DNA of 64,000 nucleotides from Bacteroidota bacterium (GTDB lineage: Bacteria > Bacteroidota > Bacteroidia > Chitinophagales > LD1), in NCBI GenBank assembly GCA_016722375.1, contig JADKJG010000005.1, forward strand, positions 345,367 to 409,366. The letters run 5' to 3'. The notes beneath the pieces were generated by a model. The model did not search any database and was not told the DNA's origin. It saw only the letters and a program-made list of their open reading frames with translations. Shown here piece by piece: positions 45,400-54,431 of the stretch; within the stretch, counting starts at the first letter, position 1, and each line of letters starts with the position of its first letter. The position numbers were made by a program, and so were the translations under genes.

Positions 45400-46989
45400 T
45401 TAAAATTGTCTAACCCCTCTACCGCCAACATAATACCAACGGTTATTAGTTTGAGGCCCATTCCATTCCATACGCGGGTGCAAATAATAGCGCATTGAAA
45501 CTCTTAGTTGGCTCCAGTCGTTTGCAAAGTCTCCCCCACGGAGAATGGATTCACGATAATCAACGAGCGGAGATCCCCAACTGGCTTGGTCGGCTTCGCC
45601 ATTTGAGTTGAGCGTACCATCGCCTAAAGTTCCTTGGAAACCAGCAGTCATAGTCATCGGCCCAAGCCCTGGGTTACCCTCGTTGTGAATACGACCGATG
45701 TGATAACACTGCTCTGCAACATTACCGCTCATATCCAGAATGCCATAATACGTAGCGCCTGCTTGGGCACGACTGGTACCCGATTTAGCGGCAAACCCTA
45801 CACGAAAAGGCCCTGAAACGTTATTATCTATGCTGTACGGACAGAGCCCATCGCCAGCCTGTCCTGATATTTCATCAGGACGACCGGGGTTTGAAATCCT
45901 CCACCCATCATCCCACTGATTGGTTGCTTGCGAGAGATTAATGTTTCCCCATGCATAAATCTGATCAGGGAAAGGCCCGGCAGAGGCAGGTCCACGACAA
46001 GATTTCTCGAATTCGAGCTCCGTCATCGGACGCAAGCCTGACCAATCAAGGTATGCCAGCAAATCGGTCCAGCTTAAAAAGTTGCACGCGATATTTCCGC
46101 CATCATCCACTTCATCAAAGGTGCTGTTGTTATTTCTGTTCATGCCATAAACTGCAGGGTTTAGAGGAGGCCCTCCGGCTGCTGGAGTTTTAATTTGTAT
46201 ATAATTACGATAAGTATAAGGAATACTAGCGGTAGTCATTGCTTCCGATTTTGTTGCTGATCCAGGAGCCACTGCAGTACGCACCGCTTGGTGAGCGGCT
46301 GGCAGAAGATTCAGAAAATGCACATATTGTGCTTGAGTAATTTCATACTTCATACAATAAAATGCAGCATAGCCTTTGGGAAACTCGGCGGGAATTGCAG
46401 GATGTTTATTTGCCCAATCCCAGTTATATGCTGTAGTACTTGCCAGTCCGTCAGCGGCAATAGATCCTTCACTGGTTATAGTGTTTGGCACGTTGGTACC
46501 ATTTGTTCCAAAAGAACTGTTACTTACTCCATCTCCAGCAATAAAACTTCCCTGTGGCACATAGACCATCTCAATACCTACCACGTCAAAGTTAACCTGC
46601 GAAATATCGGCAAAGGCGGTTCCAAATGTCAGTGTTACAGAAGCAGTAGGATTGTTTCCCCCGCCAAAACCGGAGCGATAAATGAAAACCCCTTTCCCAT
46701 CCGTCACAGCATCTACCTGCAAAAGACCACCGGTTACGCTATGGCTACCACTAGAGGTGCTCAAATCAAGATGATCCCATGATTTGTTTGCCGAGCCGCA
46801 ATCCTGATACTTAACAAATACCCAGGCCGCATCTCTGCTCAGGTTATTAATATTCCAACTGTTATCCCAAGACAATTGGAAAGTAACGGTGGAAACAGTC
46901 GCACTGACGCTGTCAATCTGAAGATTATTCGCCAGAAGAGTGATTGGTGCCAGCACCAAAAAGAAAATCCAGGAGTATAAATGTTTCAT
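45400..46989 (-). CDS. secreted SUMF1-fold protein 2
   Basis: A 529-residue paralogue of the protein at 41040-42632 with the same two domains: NNLQIDSVSATVSTVTFQLS at the mature N-terminus, MVYVPQGSFIAGDG and FPKGYAAFYCMKYEITQAQY in the SUMF1 fold, MTELEFEKSCRG, and GGRGVRQF at the C-terminus. The region matching the FGE active site reads RGGDFANDWSQLRVSMR and has neither cysteine, so it is not an oxidase of that type. The fold also serves as a ligand-binding C-type-lectin-like scaffold. It is the first gene of a four-gene minus-strand block. Confidence 0.83.
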   Translation of the reverse strand: MKHLYSWIFFLVLAPITLLANNLQIDSVSATVSTVTFQLSWDNSWNINNLSRDAAWVFVKYQDCGSANKSWDHLDLSTSSGSHSVTGGLLQVDAVTDGKGVFIYRSGFGGGNNPTASVTLTFGTAFADISQVNFDVVGIEMVYVPQGSFIAGDGVSNSSFGTNGTNVPNTITSEGSIAADGLASTTAYNWDWANKHPAIPAEFPKGYAAFYCMKYEITQAQYVHFLNLLPAAHQAVRTAVAPGSATKSEAMTTASIPYTYRNYIQIKTPAAGGPPLNPAVYGMNRNNNSTFDEVDDGGNIACNFLSWTDLLAYLDWSGLRPMTELEFEKSCRGPASAGPFPDQIYAWGNINLSQATNQWDDGWRISNPGRPDEISGQAGDGLCPYSIDNNVSGPFRVGFAAKSGTSRAQAGATYYGILDMSGNVAEQCYHIGRIHNEGNPGLGPMTMTAGFQGTLGDGTLNSNGEADQASWGSPLVDYRESILRGGDFANDWSQLRVSMRYYLHPRMEWNGPQTNNRWYYVGGRGVRQF

Positions 46990-47827
46990 AAGGATGCTTT
47001 AAATTTTTGTTTAAAATTATAAAATAATGTGGAAATTATAAAAAAGCAAGTGCGTTTGACAAATTTATTTGACTTTTAACATTTTGCAGTTATGCCTGCG
47101 ATTCCCTGCATCGCAATTATCATGCCATAAAGTATAATAAGGTATTATAAGCCCCTTAAATAGGAGTGAAACCCATAGGTTATTAAGGGCTAAAGTTTCC
47201 AATCTGGCTTTTCCAAAAGTGTCTTTAAATCTGGTCATTCATTGTTTAGTTCTCTATACAGAGTAGGGCCTTTGAAGCCATCTATTGGGTTTATTGAAGG
47301 GTGTCTGAAATACCACTTGCTATGGAAAAGTTTTTTGAGGCTATATAGATTAATCATCTCTATTATGAGCAATACAATCAGCGCAACTAACACTATCCCA
47401 TCTTAATCCTCTAAGATTTTATACCCAAACTTTTTAAACAACTACCATAAAACACCCGTTCTTTGCCGTTTAATTACCTACTGAAAGTATTCAGTAGCTT
47501 TCAAGTAGTATTTTGGTTCGGTCGTTTGATATTTGATTGCGAATCCTTCGTGTCTATCCATTATTGGATAGTTGAAAATTCAAAGACCTTTTTATTGCTT
47601 AAGGAAAATAGTTGCTTGATTGGTTTAAGCAAAACCTACATGACCGACTTGAATCGCCTTTTCCCTACTTTGTATATGCCTTCCCAGAGTAGTTAATTCG
47701 GCAATAATTGTTGTCTATATATATGTGTTACAAAAGGAACAGCAATAAGTATGTATTAGATTTCCCCGCTTCGCGCCCTTTCCATGCCAAACTGTCATTC
47801 TCTCCATCCATTTTTGACCAATTTTTT
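46990..47827. other. gene-poor AT-rich region
   Basis: No convincing coding sequence is present. Short frames such as 47463-47696 lack protein-like composition and context. An imperfect inverted repeat AGCCCCTTAA (47150-47159) / TTAAGGGCT (47183-47191) is visible. The promoter of the SUMF1/T9SS block must lie near 46990-47080. Confidence 0.5.
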
Positions 47828-48018
47828 GCTATTCGGTACCCATCTCCAGCTATTCGGTCCCTGTTAGCGAGAGACAGGTGCCTGTTAGCAGCTACTCGGT
47901 CCCTGTTAGTCAAAGACAGGTGCCCGTTCGTAGCTACTCGGTCCCTGTTAGCTAAAGACAAGGACCAGTTAGCAGCTATTCGGTCCCTGTTAGCCAAAGA
48001 TAGGGACCAGTTAGCCCA
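47828..48018. repeat. 21-bp tandem repeat array, family A, copy 2 (inverted)
   Basis: About nine 21-bp units of the family seen at 16059-16299, but in the opposite orientation (GTTAGCAGCTACTCGGTCCC alternating with units ending GACAGGTGCC). A short open frame runs through it because all units are multiples of three, yet its product is low-complexity and the sister array is not frame-preserving, so I treat it as non-coding. Confidence 0.88.
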
Positions 48019-48071
48019 AAATAGGCTGCGACATTAAATGTTCAAGGACTTATTTTCTGCGCGATCATCAT

Positions 48072-48144
48072 GGCTAAAGCCATTTAGCAAGAGTCGGACT
48101 CTCAACACACTGAAACGCGGTGTTATAAACCGCCATTCATAGCG
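48072..48144. repeat. REP-like cluster of short dyads
   Basis: Several small palindromes follow each other: GGCTAAAGCC (48072-48081), GAGTCGGACTC (48091-48101), GCGGTGTTATAAACCGC (48117-48133) and CGC...GCG (48131-48144). The arrangement resembles dispersed REP-type intergenic elements. No second copy is in this window. Confidence 0.5.
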
Positions 48145-48260
48145 GAACTGTTGGTACCAAGAGTTTTGGATAAACGTTTTACTGAATCTATACTTTCGAG
48201 GAATTAAAATTCCTACTATCCCTTTGTGGTTGAAATAAGGCAAAGTCAATAATTTCCTAA

Positions 48261-48404
48261 GGAGCTGTTTGGGTTTGAACAACCGAATTTCTTATGAATC
48301 TGATATGTCGCACGGAGGCACGGAGAACATAGAGGTATTTTCTCCGTGATGCTCCGTGCCTCTGTGCGATACACATTTTTTTACAGAGAAATCCAAACAG
48401 CCTC
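48261..48404. mobile_element. possible MITE-like element with nested inverted repeats
   Basis: Outer arms GGAGCTGTTTGGGTTT (48261-48276) and AAATCCAAACAGCCTC (48389-48404) are inverted with one gap and one mismatch. Inside lies a 17-bp hairpin, TCGCACGGAGGCACGGA (48308-48324) with TCCGTGCCTCTGTGCGA (48353-48369), one G-T pair. There is no coding sequence. Terminal inverted repeats around a non-coding 144-bp core fit a miniature transposable element. Confidence 0.45.
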
Positions 48405-48492
48405 TAATAGTTTGATCTATATACAAGCTAATAACTTGCCTTCATGGATGAACTGAGGACAATCAACTTAATGAATAGACAAACCTGCAAAA

Positions 48493-49515
48493 CTAAATCC
48501 CCATCTCAAAACTATGATGAAGTTCGTAAACCTTGCGCGCTTTATCGAAGAGAGCCGCTGCTTCATTAAAATCCAGTGTTTGTTGTCCGTCAGAAAAAGC
48601 TTTCTCCGGACATTCATGGATTTCCACAATTAAACCATCAGCACCGGCCATCACCCCGGCAAGGGAAACAGCTTCCACATGTTCGCGCATGCCTATTCCG
48701 TGAGAAGGATCAACCATCACCGGCAAATGCGTTTTCTCCTTTAATAATGGAATGGCATTCAAGTCCAGCGTATTGCGGTATGCTTTTTCATAAGTACGAA
48801 TGCCGCGCTCGCAGAGAATTATTTTCTCATTGCCGTTAGAGAAAATATATTCGGCAGAAGAAAGCAGCTCTTCTATAGTTCCCGATATTCCCCTTTTCAG
48901 CAAAACCGGCTTACCTGCTTCGCCGAGCGCATCCAACAGATTAAAATTCTGAGAATTGCGCGCGCCTACCTGAAAAATATCTACATAGTCCATCATGTCT
49001 GGTATTTGGGAAAGTTCCATGACTTCGGTGATGATTTTAATTCCCTTTGCTTTACATACGCTATAGAAAAATTTCAGGCCCTCAATGCCCAATCCCCGGA
49101 AAGCATAAGGTGAACTTCTCGGCTTAAACACACCGCCCCGCATAATTTTTACTCCTTGCTCAGCGAGAAAACTCGCCGTTTTCTCTACCTGCTCCTCGTT
49201 CTCTATCGAACAAGGTCCGGCCATCAATGAGAAATTCCCGCGACTGATAACTACCCCATCACCCAGGTCAATCTTTGTGTCTTCCACTTTCCATTGACGC
49301 GACACCAATTGAACCTGATCTTTCACTATGTGTACGTCGGCCACACCGGCCAAATGACCTATTAACCGGATGTCAAATGTCTTGCTTTCCGGACAGACCA
49401 GATACGTTTTGTGGTTCGTTTCTATTTCCCTGCTGCTGAATTGCAGAGAAGAGAGCAAGTCGTTCACTTCTTTTTTCTGCTGCGCGGTGATATCAGCCGT
49501 TAACTGTATGATCAT
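48493..49515 (-). CDS. aroF: 3-deoxy-7-phosphoheptulonate synthase
   Basis: DAHP synthase, the first shikimate-pathway enzyme, condensing phosphoenolpyruvate and erythrose 4-phosphate. The 340 residues comprise an N-terminal ferredoxin-like regulatory domain (about 1-70) and a class I-beta TIM barrel: SLMAGPCSIENEEQVEKTA, RGGVFKPRSSPYAFRGLG, VGARNSQNFNLLDALG, KRGISGT, VDPSHGIGMREHV and VEIHECPEKAFSDGQQ. It overlaps trpA by 23 bp and is the last gene of the trp operon, so its expression follows tryptophan attenuation. Placing it here raises precursor supply together with the pathway. Confidence 0.93.
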   Translation of the reverse strand: MIIQLTADITAQQKKEVNDLLSSLQFSSREIETNHKTYLVCPESKTFDIRLIGHLAGVADVHIVKDQVQLVSRQWKVEDTKIDLGDGVVISRGNFSLMAGPCSIENEEQVEKTASFLAEQGVKIMRGGVFKPRSSPYAFRGLGIEGLKFFYSVCKAKGIKIITEVMELSQIPDMMDYVDIFQVGARNSQNFNLLDALGEAGKPVLLKRGISGTIEELLSSAEYIFSNGNEKIILCERGIRTYEKAYRNTLDLNAIPLLKEKTHLPVMVDPSHGIGMREHVEAVSLAGVMAGADGLIVEIHECPEKAFSDGQQTLDFNEAAALFDKARKVYELHHSFEMGI

Positions 49516-50287
49516 GTCGAATGGATTGTATGAATTGAGGAATACTATTCTCTAAATTGGGATATTGTTCGATATGCTTGATAAATGCCGTACCGATGAT
49601 GCCACCTTGTGCATAGCGGCAGGCAAATTGAAACTGCTCGCGGTTGCCTATACCAAAGCCAATCATGACAGGCTTCTTCAAGCGAAGTGATTTCAATCGC
49701 TCGAAATAGTCCTGCTGTTTCTTTTTATCTGCGGAAACAGAACCAGTAGTTGAGGAAGAAGACACCGCATAAATAAATCCTCCACTTGATTTTTCAATTT
49801 CATGGATTCGTGCTTCGCCAGTACGTGGAGTAATCAAGAGTGCCTGATGAAGATTGTATTTTTTGAAAAGAGCAGCATACTGATCTTGATAAATATCCAA
49901 AGGCATATCGGGAATAATCAATCCATCCACACCGACCGCGGAAGCGTCGCTACAAAACTTGTCTATGCCATATTGAACCACCGGATTCATATAGCCCATC
50001 AAAAGTACGGGTAGATGAATCTGCTTTCTGAAATCCTTTAGTTGCAATAAAAGTTTTTTGATGCTCATTCCATTGCTAAGTGCCACCGTACTGCTATGCT
50101 GAATCACCGGACCATCCGCCAAGGGGTCAGAAAAGGGCATGCCGATTTCCACCATGTCGCATCCTGCATTCTGCAAGGATTGAAGAATAGGTATTGTATC
50201 CTCCAGATTCGGATAACCGGCGGTAAAATAAACGGAAAGAATTCCTTCCTTCTTCTTCTCAAATAGGGTATCAATTCGGTTAGACAT
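49493..50287 (-). CDS. trpA: tryptophan synthase alpha chain
   Basis: A TIM-barrel enzyme of 264 residues that cleaves indole-3-glycerol phosphate to indole and glyceraldehyde 3-phosphate. LSVYFTAGYPNLEDT, MVEIGMPFSDPLADGPVIQ with the catalytic acidic residues, and GLIIPDMPLDIYQDQY are diagnostic. I start it at ATG 50287 (MSNRIDTLFEKKK), which overlaps the end of trpB by 8 bp; a TTG three codons upstream is possible. Confidence 0.96.
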   Translation of the reverse strand: MSNRIDTLFEKKKEGILSVYFTAGYPNLEDTIPILQSLQNAGCDMVEIGMPFSDPLADGPVIQHSSTVALSNGMSIKKLLLQLKDFRKQIHLPVLLMGYMNPVVQYGIDKFCSDASAVGVDGLIIPDMPLDIYQDQYAALFKKYNLHQALLITPRTGEARIHEIEKSSGGFIYAVSSSSTTGSVSADKKKQQDYFERLKSLRLKKPVMIGFGIGNREQFQFACRYAQGGIIGTAFIKHIEQYPNLENSIPQFIQSIRHDHTVNG

Positions 50288-51467
50288 AAGTGTCAAGATG
50301 TTTCATGTACGTATCTAAATCCTTATCTCCTCTGCCTGAAAGGCAAATCACTACCACTTCTTCTTTACCAAATTTTTTCTTTTCTAAAACGGCCAGTGCA
50401 TGAGCTGTTTCTAGCGCACAAATAATTCCCTCCTGCTTAGCAAGGAAGAAACCCGCCTTCAAAGCTTCTTCATCGGTGACATATTCAAACGCGGCGCGCT
50501 TTGAGGTAAATAAATGAGCCAGTAAAGGGCCAATACCCGGATAATCTAAGCCGGCAGAGAGAGAGTAAGGTTCTGCAATCTGTCCGTCTTCCGTTTGCAT
50601 CAGCAAAGTTTTACTTCCATGAATAATGCCCTTCCGTCCCGAATAAGTAGTTGCGGCGGTGTGGCCACTATCCACCCCCATTCCTGCGGCTTCCACAGCT
50701 ATTAGTTTTACTTTTTCCTCATTCAGAAAATGATAAAAAGCACCGGTGGCATTACTGCCACCCCCCACGCAGGCCATTATATAATCTGGATTTTCATTGC
50801 CGGTGGCTTCCTTCAATTGCCATTTCATTTCTTCACTAATCACAGATTGAAACTTGGCTACCATCTCCGGATAAGGATGTGGCCCCACCACTGACCCAAT
50901 AATATAATGAGTGTCCTCAGGATGATTAATCCAATCACGAATGGCTTCGTTGGTCGCATCTTTCAAAGTTCTGCTGCCCGATAAAGCGGGAACTACTTTG
51001 GCCCCCAACATTTTCATGCGTGCCACATTAGGCGCCTGGCGTTCCATATCCTTTGCTCCCATGTACACAATGCACTCCATTCCCTTCAGAGCACAGACCG
51101 TTGCCGTCGCTACCCCATGTTGACCGGCTCCGGTTTCGGCAATGATTCTTTTTTTACCCAATCGTTGGGCCAAAAGAATCTGGCCAATTGTATTATTGAT
51201 TTTATGAGCGCCAGTATGGTTCAGGTCCTCGCGTTTCAGGTAAATATGACTTCCGTAATGTTCTGAAAGGCGTGTAGCATAATAAAGAGGCGAAGGTCTT
51301 CCGACATAGTCTTTCAGCAGTTGATGATATTCCTTTTGAAAACTTTCCTCCGCTACAATTTCTTTATAGCGAAGCCGCAGCTCTTCTACATTAGCATAAA
51401 GCAATTCGGGAATGTAGGCGCCACCAAATTCTCCATAATATCCTTTATCGTTTGCTTTGAAATCCAT
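50280..51467 (-). CDS. trpB: tryptophan synthase beta chain
   Basis: This PLP enzyme of 395 residues joins indole and serine to make tryptophan. YYGEFGGAYIPELL is at the N-terminus; the PLP lysine lies in DLNHTGAHKINNTIGQ; IAETGAGQHGVATAT, GGGSNATGAFYHF and CLSGRGDKDLDTY complete the signature. The ATG at 51467 (MDFKANDKGYYGEFG) follows the trpF stop by one base, so translation is coupled. An in-frame upstream start inside trpF (51506) is less likely. Confidence 0.97.
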   Translation of the reverse strand: MDFKANDKGYYGEFGGAYIPELLYANVEELRLRYKEIVAEESFQKEYHQLLKDYVGRPSPLYYATRLSEHYGSHIYLKREDLNHTGAHKINNTIGQILLAQRLGKKRIIAETGAGQHGVATATVCALKGMECIVYMGAKDMERQAPNVARMKMLGAKVVPALSGSRTLKDATNEAIRDWINHPEDTHYIIGSVVGPHPYPEMVAKFQSVISEEMKWQLKEATGNENPDYIMACVGGGSNATGAFYHFLNEEKVKLIAVEAAGMGVDSGHTAATTYSGRKGIIHGSKTLLMQTEDGQIAEPYSLSAGLDYPGIGPLLAHLFTSKRAAFEYVTDEEALKAGFFLAKQEGIICALETAHALAVLEKKKFGKEEVVVICLSGRGDKDLDTYMKHLDTYV

Positions 51468-51468
51468 G

Positions 51469-52089
51469 CTACACAATTTGCTGTTTAAATAATTGCAAGG
51501 CCGCAATGTCTTTTATACCCGGTGATAACTCAAAGCAACTATTGACATCCACCCCAATCATATCCGGATGATGAAATGATTTTAAAAGAGCAACCTGCTC
51601 CAAGCCAATACCACCGCTTAAAAGAAAGGGTCGCGAAAACCTTTTCCCTTCGAGCAAGTTCCAATTGAACACAACGCCATTTCCCCCATAATTTTTTCCC
51701 GCTGCATCGAAGAGGAACATCTCTACATAAGGCGCATACAATTCAACACTTGAAAAATCAAATCTATCATCTATCCTAAATGCCTTGATAATTTTAATTC
51801 CTGCTTTGTTCAAATTCAGGCAAAATTCAGGCTTCTCATCCCCATGAAGTTGAATCATATCCAACCCATACAATTGATGAATTCGCATGATCTCCTCTTC
51901 GCTTTCATTCACAAAAACACCCACCTTTTTTATGTGTATCGGTATAGAAAGGATGTTTGCCGGATGCTCTGCATTAATAAAATATCGGAGCGAGGTAGGA
52001 TGAAAGATGAAACCCATCCACTTTGGTCGCAAGGCCGTAATGGCTTTGACATTTTCATCTTCCCTTAGACCACAGATCTTGAGTTTCAT
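51469..52089 (-). CDS. trpF: phosphoribosylanthranilate isomerase
   Basis: A 206-residue TIM-barrel enzyme converting phosphoribosylanthranilate to the carboxyphenylamino-deoxyribulose phosphate. MKLKICGLREDENVKAI carries the catalytic Cys7 motif; MGFIFHPTSLRY and FLLSGGIGLEQVALL, then GVDVNSCFELSPGIKD, match the family. It is separate from trpC rather than fused, and lies 2 bp after it. Confidence 0.95.
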   Translation of the reverse strand: MKLKICGLREDENVKAITALRPKWMGFIFHPTSLRYFINAEHPANILSIPIHIKKVGVFVNESEEEIMRIHQLYGLDMIQLHGDEKPEFCLNLNKAGIKIIKAFRIDDRFDFSSVELYAPYVEMFLFDAAGKNYGGNGVVFNWNLLEGKRFSRPFLLSGGIGLEQVALLKSFHHPDMIGVDVNSCFELSPGIKDIAALQLFKQQIV

Positions 52090-52091
52090 TT

Positions 52092-52880
52092 TTAGAGTGC
52101 GTTCAATTGCCGGATAAACTTTTTGCAGGCCAACCCGGGGCGGCTTTCTTTCATGAATTGCTCGCCAATCAAAAAACCTTTGAAACCATTATTGCGAAAA
52201 GCTAACACCTGTTCGGGTTTACTGATACCGCTTTCTGCAATCTTCACAACATTCTTCGGCAACTTCTCTGCCAACCGAAGAGCATGGTCTGTGTCCACCT
52301 CAAAATTCTCCAGATTGCGATTGTTGATCCCCACATGAATAATAGAAGGATTCAACTTGACCATGTCTGTCTCGTCATGAATTTCAAATAACACTTCCAT
52401 TCCAAAAGAAACAGCAAGGTCAGATAGTTGCTTCACTTTCTCTTTGGTCAGCAGCGCACCGATTAATAATATAGCATCTGCTCCTATAGACTTCGCTTCG
52501 ATGATTTGATATTCATCTATGATAAAATCCTTACGAAGGATTGGGCAGTAATTGTATCTGCGTGCTTCGGTCAGGTCATTGCTGCTTCCTCCGAAAAACT
52601 CTTTGTCGGTGAGAATAGATAGAGCAGAAGCCCCAGCCTGCATATAGCCCAAGGTTGTTGGTCCGACAGGAGCATAAGGATTGATATTTCCTTTTGATGG
52701 TGACTTGCGTTTAAATTCAGCAATAACACCTGAAAGGTTTTTATCCAATAGATAAGTGCGCAAGGATACCGGCTTGGTTTCGAAATAAATACTGCGCTCC
52801 AAAAGTTTCACCGGATAGAGCGATCGGTTCTCTGCTACTTCTTTTTCTTTGAAAGACGCAATCTTCTCAAGTATGTTCAT
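52092..52880 (-). CDS. trpC: indole-3-glycerol phosphate synthase
   Basis: A 262-residue TIM-barrel enzyme that closes the indole ring. VIAEFKRKSPSKGNI holds the substrate-binding Lys and Ser residues. LTDKEFFGGSSNDL, CPILRKDFIIDEYQI, VGINNRNLENFEVD and KIAESGISKPEQVL follow in family order. Start and trpD stop overlap by 4 bp (ATGA). Confidence 0.96.
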   Translation of the reverse strand: MNILEKIASFKEKEVAENRSLYPVKLLERSIYFETKPVSLRTYLLDKNLSGVIAEFKRKSPSKGNINPYAPVGPTTLGYMQAGASALSILTDKEFFGGSSNDLTEARRYNYCPILRKDFIIDEYQIIEAKSIGADAILLIGALLTKEKVKQLSDLAVSFGMEVLFEIHDETDMVKLNPSIIHVGINNRNLENFEVDTDHALRLAEKLPKNVVKIAESGISKPEQVLAFRNNGFKGFLIGEQFMKESRPGLACKKFIRQLNAL

Positions 52881-53860
52881 TCTATGGTACGTTTAAATGT
52901 TTTAAGAGCCTTGCCCGAAACAAGTGCATCGGTGGCAGAGTCCACGCAATCGCCAATGAGTGTTGTTGGTTGCAGACAGTGAAGAGCCGCAGCGGCGTTG
53001 GCGATGACTACAGCATGTTGCGCCTCTGTCCCTTTTGCTTCCAGCACTCGCACAAATATATCTGCTGCTTCTTTAATAGTATTTCCGCCAAAAAGCATTT
53101 CCTGTTTTAACTCCGGCAAATTCCAGTCAGGTGGATAGAAGATAAACTCTTCATCATTGCTATAGTATTTGCAACCGGCGGTGAGCGAGATTTCGTCGTA
53201 ACCATCCAGAGCATGAACCACGGTATAATGACAATCCTCCTGTTGAAATAGATAGTGGTACAATCTTGCCAATTGCAAATTATAGGTTCCGGTAAAACGA
53301 TGAGATGGACAGGCGGGGTTGACCAAAGGTCCCAGCATATTAAAGAAGGTCTTGATCCCCATTTGCCTCCTCACCGGTGCAACTTGTTTAAGCGCAGGAT
53401 GGAACAAAGGCGCATGCAGAAAGCAGATGTTTGTCTTGTCCAACTGCCTACTTAAGGCATCGGTATCGTTGGTAAATTTGTATCCTAGATATTCCATCAC
53501 ATCCGAGGAACCGCTAACGGAAGACACTCCATAATTACCATGCTTCATTACTCTTCCACCGGCAGCGGCAGTAACAAACGATGCCAGGGTTGATATATTA
53601 AAGGTGTTTTTGCCATCGCCTCCGGTGCCGCACATATCAATGGCATCCCCTTCTACTTTGAAAGGAAGACTGAGTTCCAACAAAGCATTGCGAAAGCCCT
53701 TTAATTCCTGCAAACTGATGTCCCGCATGATAAAGACGGAAAGCAAAGCAGCCGTATGCGCCTCATTCGTTGGCTCAGTAACAAGTTTTTTCATCAAATT
53801 ATAGGCCTCCTGTTCATTCAGGCTTTGATGTTCCAGTAAGTCATTCAATGCTTGTTTCAT
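52877..53860 (-). CDS. trpD: anthranilate phosphoribosyltransferase
   Basis: A 327-residue enzyme that transfers phosphoribose from PRPP to anthranilate. DMCGTGGDGKNTFNIST is the PRPP/anthranilate glycine-rich loop; VMKHGNYGVSSVSGSSD and KTFFNMLGPLVNPACP are conserved family blocks. It is not fused to trpG. The gene starts 4 bp after the trpG stop. Confidence 0.96.
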   Translation of the reverse strand: MKQALNDLLEHQSLNEQEAYNLMKKLVTEPTNEAHTAALLSVFIMRDISLQELKGFRNALLELSLPFKVEGDAIDMCGTGGDGKNTFNISTLASFVTAAAGGRVMKHGNYGVSSVSGSSDVMEYLGYKFTNDTDALSRQLDKTNICFLHAPLFHPALKQVAPVRRQMGIKTFFNMLGPLVNPACPSHRFTGTYNLQLARLYHYLFQQEDCHYTVVHALDGYDEISLTAGCKYYSNDEEFIFYPPDWNLPELKQEMLFGGNTIKEAADIFVRVLEAKGTEAQHAVVIANAAAALHCLQPTTLIGDCVDSATDALVSGKALKTFKRTIE

Positions 53861-53864
53861 GCCC

Positions 53865-54431
53865 TCAATGATTCACCCAATTTTGGATAAGCGTAGCTCC
53901 ATATTCCGTCATAATAGATTCTGGATGGAACTGCACACCGTTGATGTCGTATTCGTTATGTGATATGCCCATAATCATTCCCGAATCATCCACAGCTGTG
54001 ACCAAAAGTTCCTGAGAGATACTTGTTTCATCCACCACCCATGAATGGTATCTGCCCACTTCAAATCTTTCAGGAATGTTTTTGAAAAGGTAATGCTCCG
54101 GTTTAGTAATCTTCACCGGTGTAGATACCCCGTGATATACTTTACTTAGATTTTTCAACTTCCCTCCAAATATTTCTCCGATAGCCTGATGTCCGAGACA
54201 AATTCCCAGCATAGGTTTAATCGAAGTGAATTCTTTGATCACCGCAATCATCTGTCCGGCTTCCTCGGGAATACCCGGACCGGGGGAAAATAAAATCTTG
54301 TCAAACTCTTTGACTTGGTCCATATTGACCTCATCGTTCTTCACCACTTTCACCTCGGCATGGGGCAGCAACAGATGCACTAAGTTGTAGGTGAACGAAT
54401 CGTAATTATCTATGACCAATATCTTTTTCAT
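53865..54431 (-). CDS. trpG: anthranilate synthase glutamine amidotransferase component
   Basis: A 188-residue class I amidotransferase that supplies ammonia to TrpE. DNYDSFTYNLVHLL and FSPGPGIPEEAGQM lead to the nucleophile Cys in LGICLGHQAIGEIFGG; the His-Glu pair is in VQFHPESIMTEYG. It overlaps trpE by 4 bp (ATGA). In Bacteroidota the same subunit may also serve aminodeoxychorismate synthase. Confidence 0.95.
   Translation of the reverse strand: MKKILVIDNYDSFTYNLVHLLLPHAEVKVVKNDEVNMDQVKEFDKILFSPGPGIPEEAGQMIAVIKEFTSIKPMLGICLGHQAIGEIFGGKLKNLSKVYHGVSTPVKITKPEHYLFKNIPERFEVGRYHSWVVDETSISQELLVTAVDDSGMIMGISHNEYDINGVQFHPESIMTEYGATLIQNWVNH

Noticed and set aside
41040..46989. Diversity-generating retroelement targets (SUMF1/C-type-lectin fold proteins)
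   Set aside because: No reverse transcriptase and no template repeat resembling the gene ends could be found in the window.
47463..47696. 77-residue frame in the gene-poor region
   Set aside because: Composition is not convincingly protein-like, no motif or partner is present, and it is isolated in AT-rich repeat-bearing DNA.
47708..48037. Heptapeptide-repeat protein encoded by the array
   Set aside because: The open frame follows from the 21-bp period; the sister array contains a 22-bp unit that breaks it, and there is no start context or partner gene.
48034..48282. 82-residue minus-strand frame
   Set aside because: It reads through the REP-like dyad cluster; the palindromes explain the sequence better than a protein.
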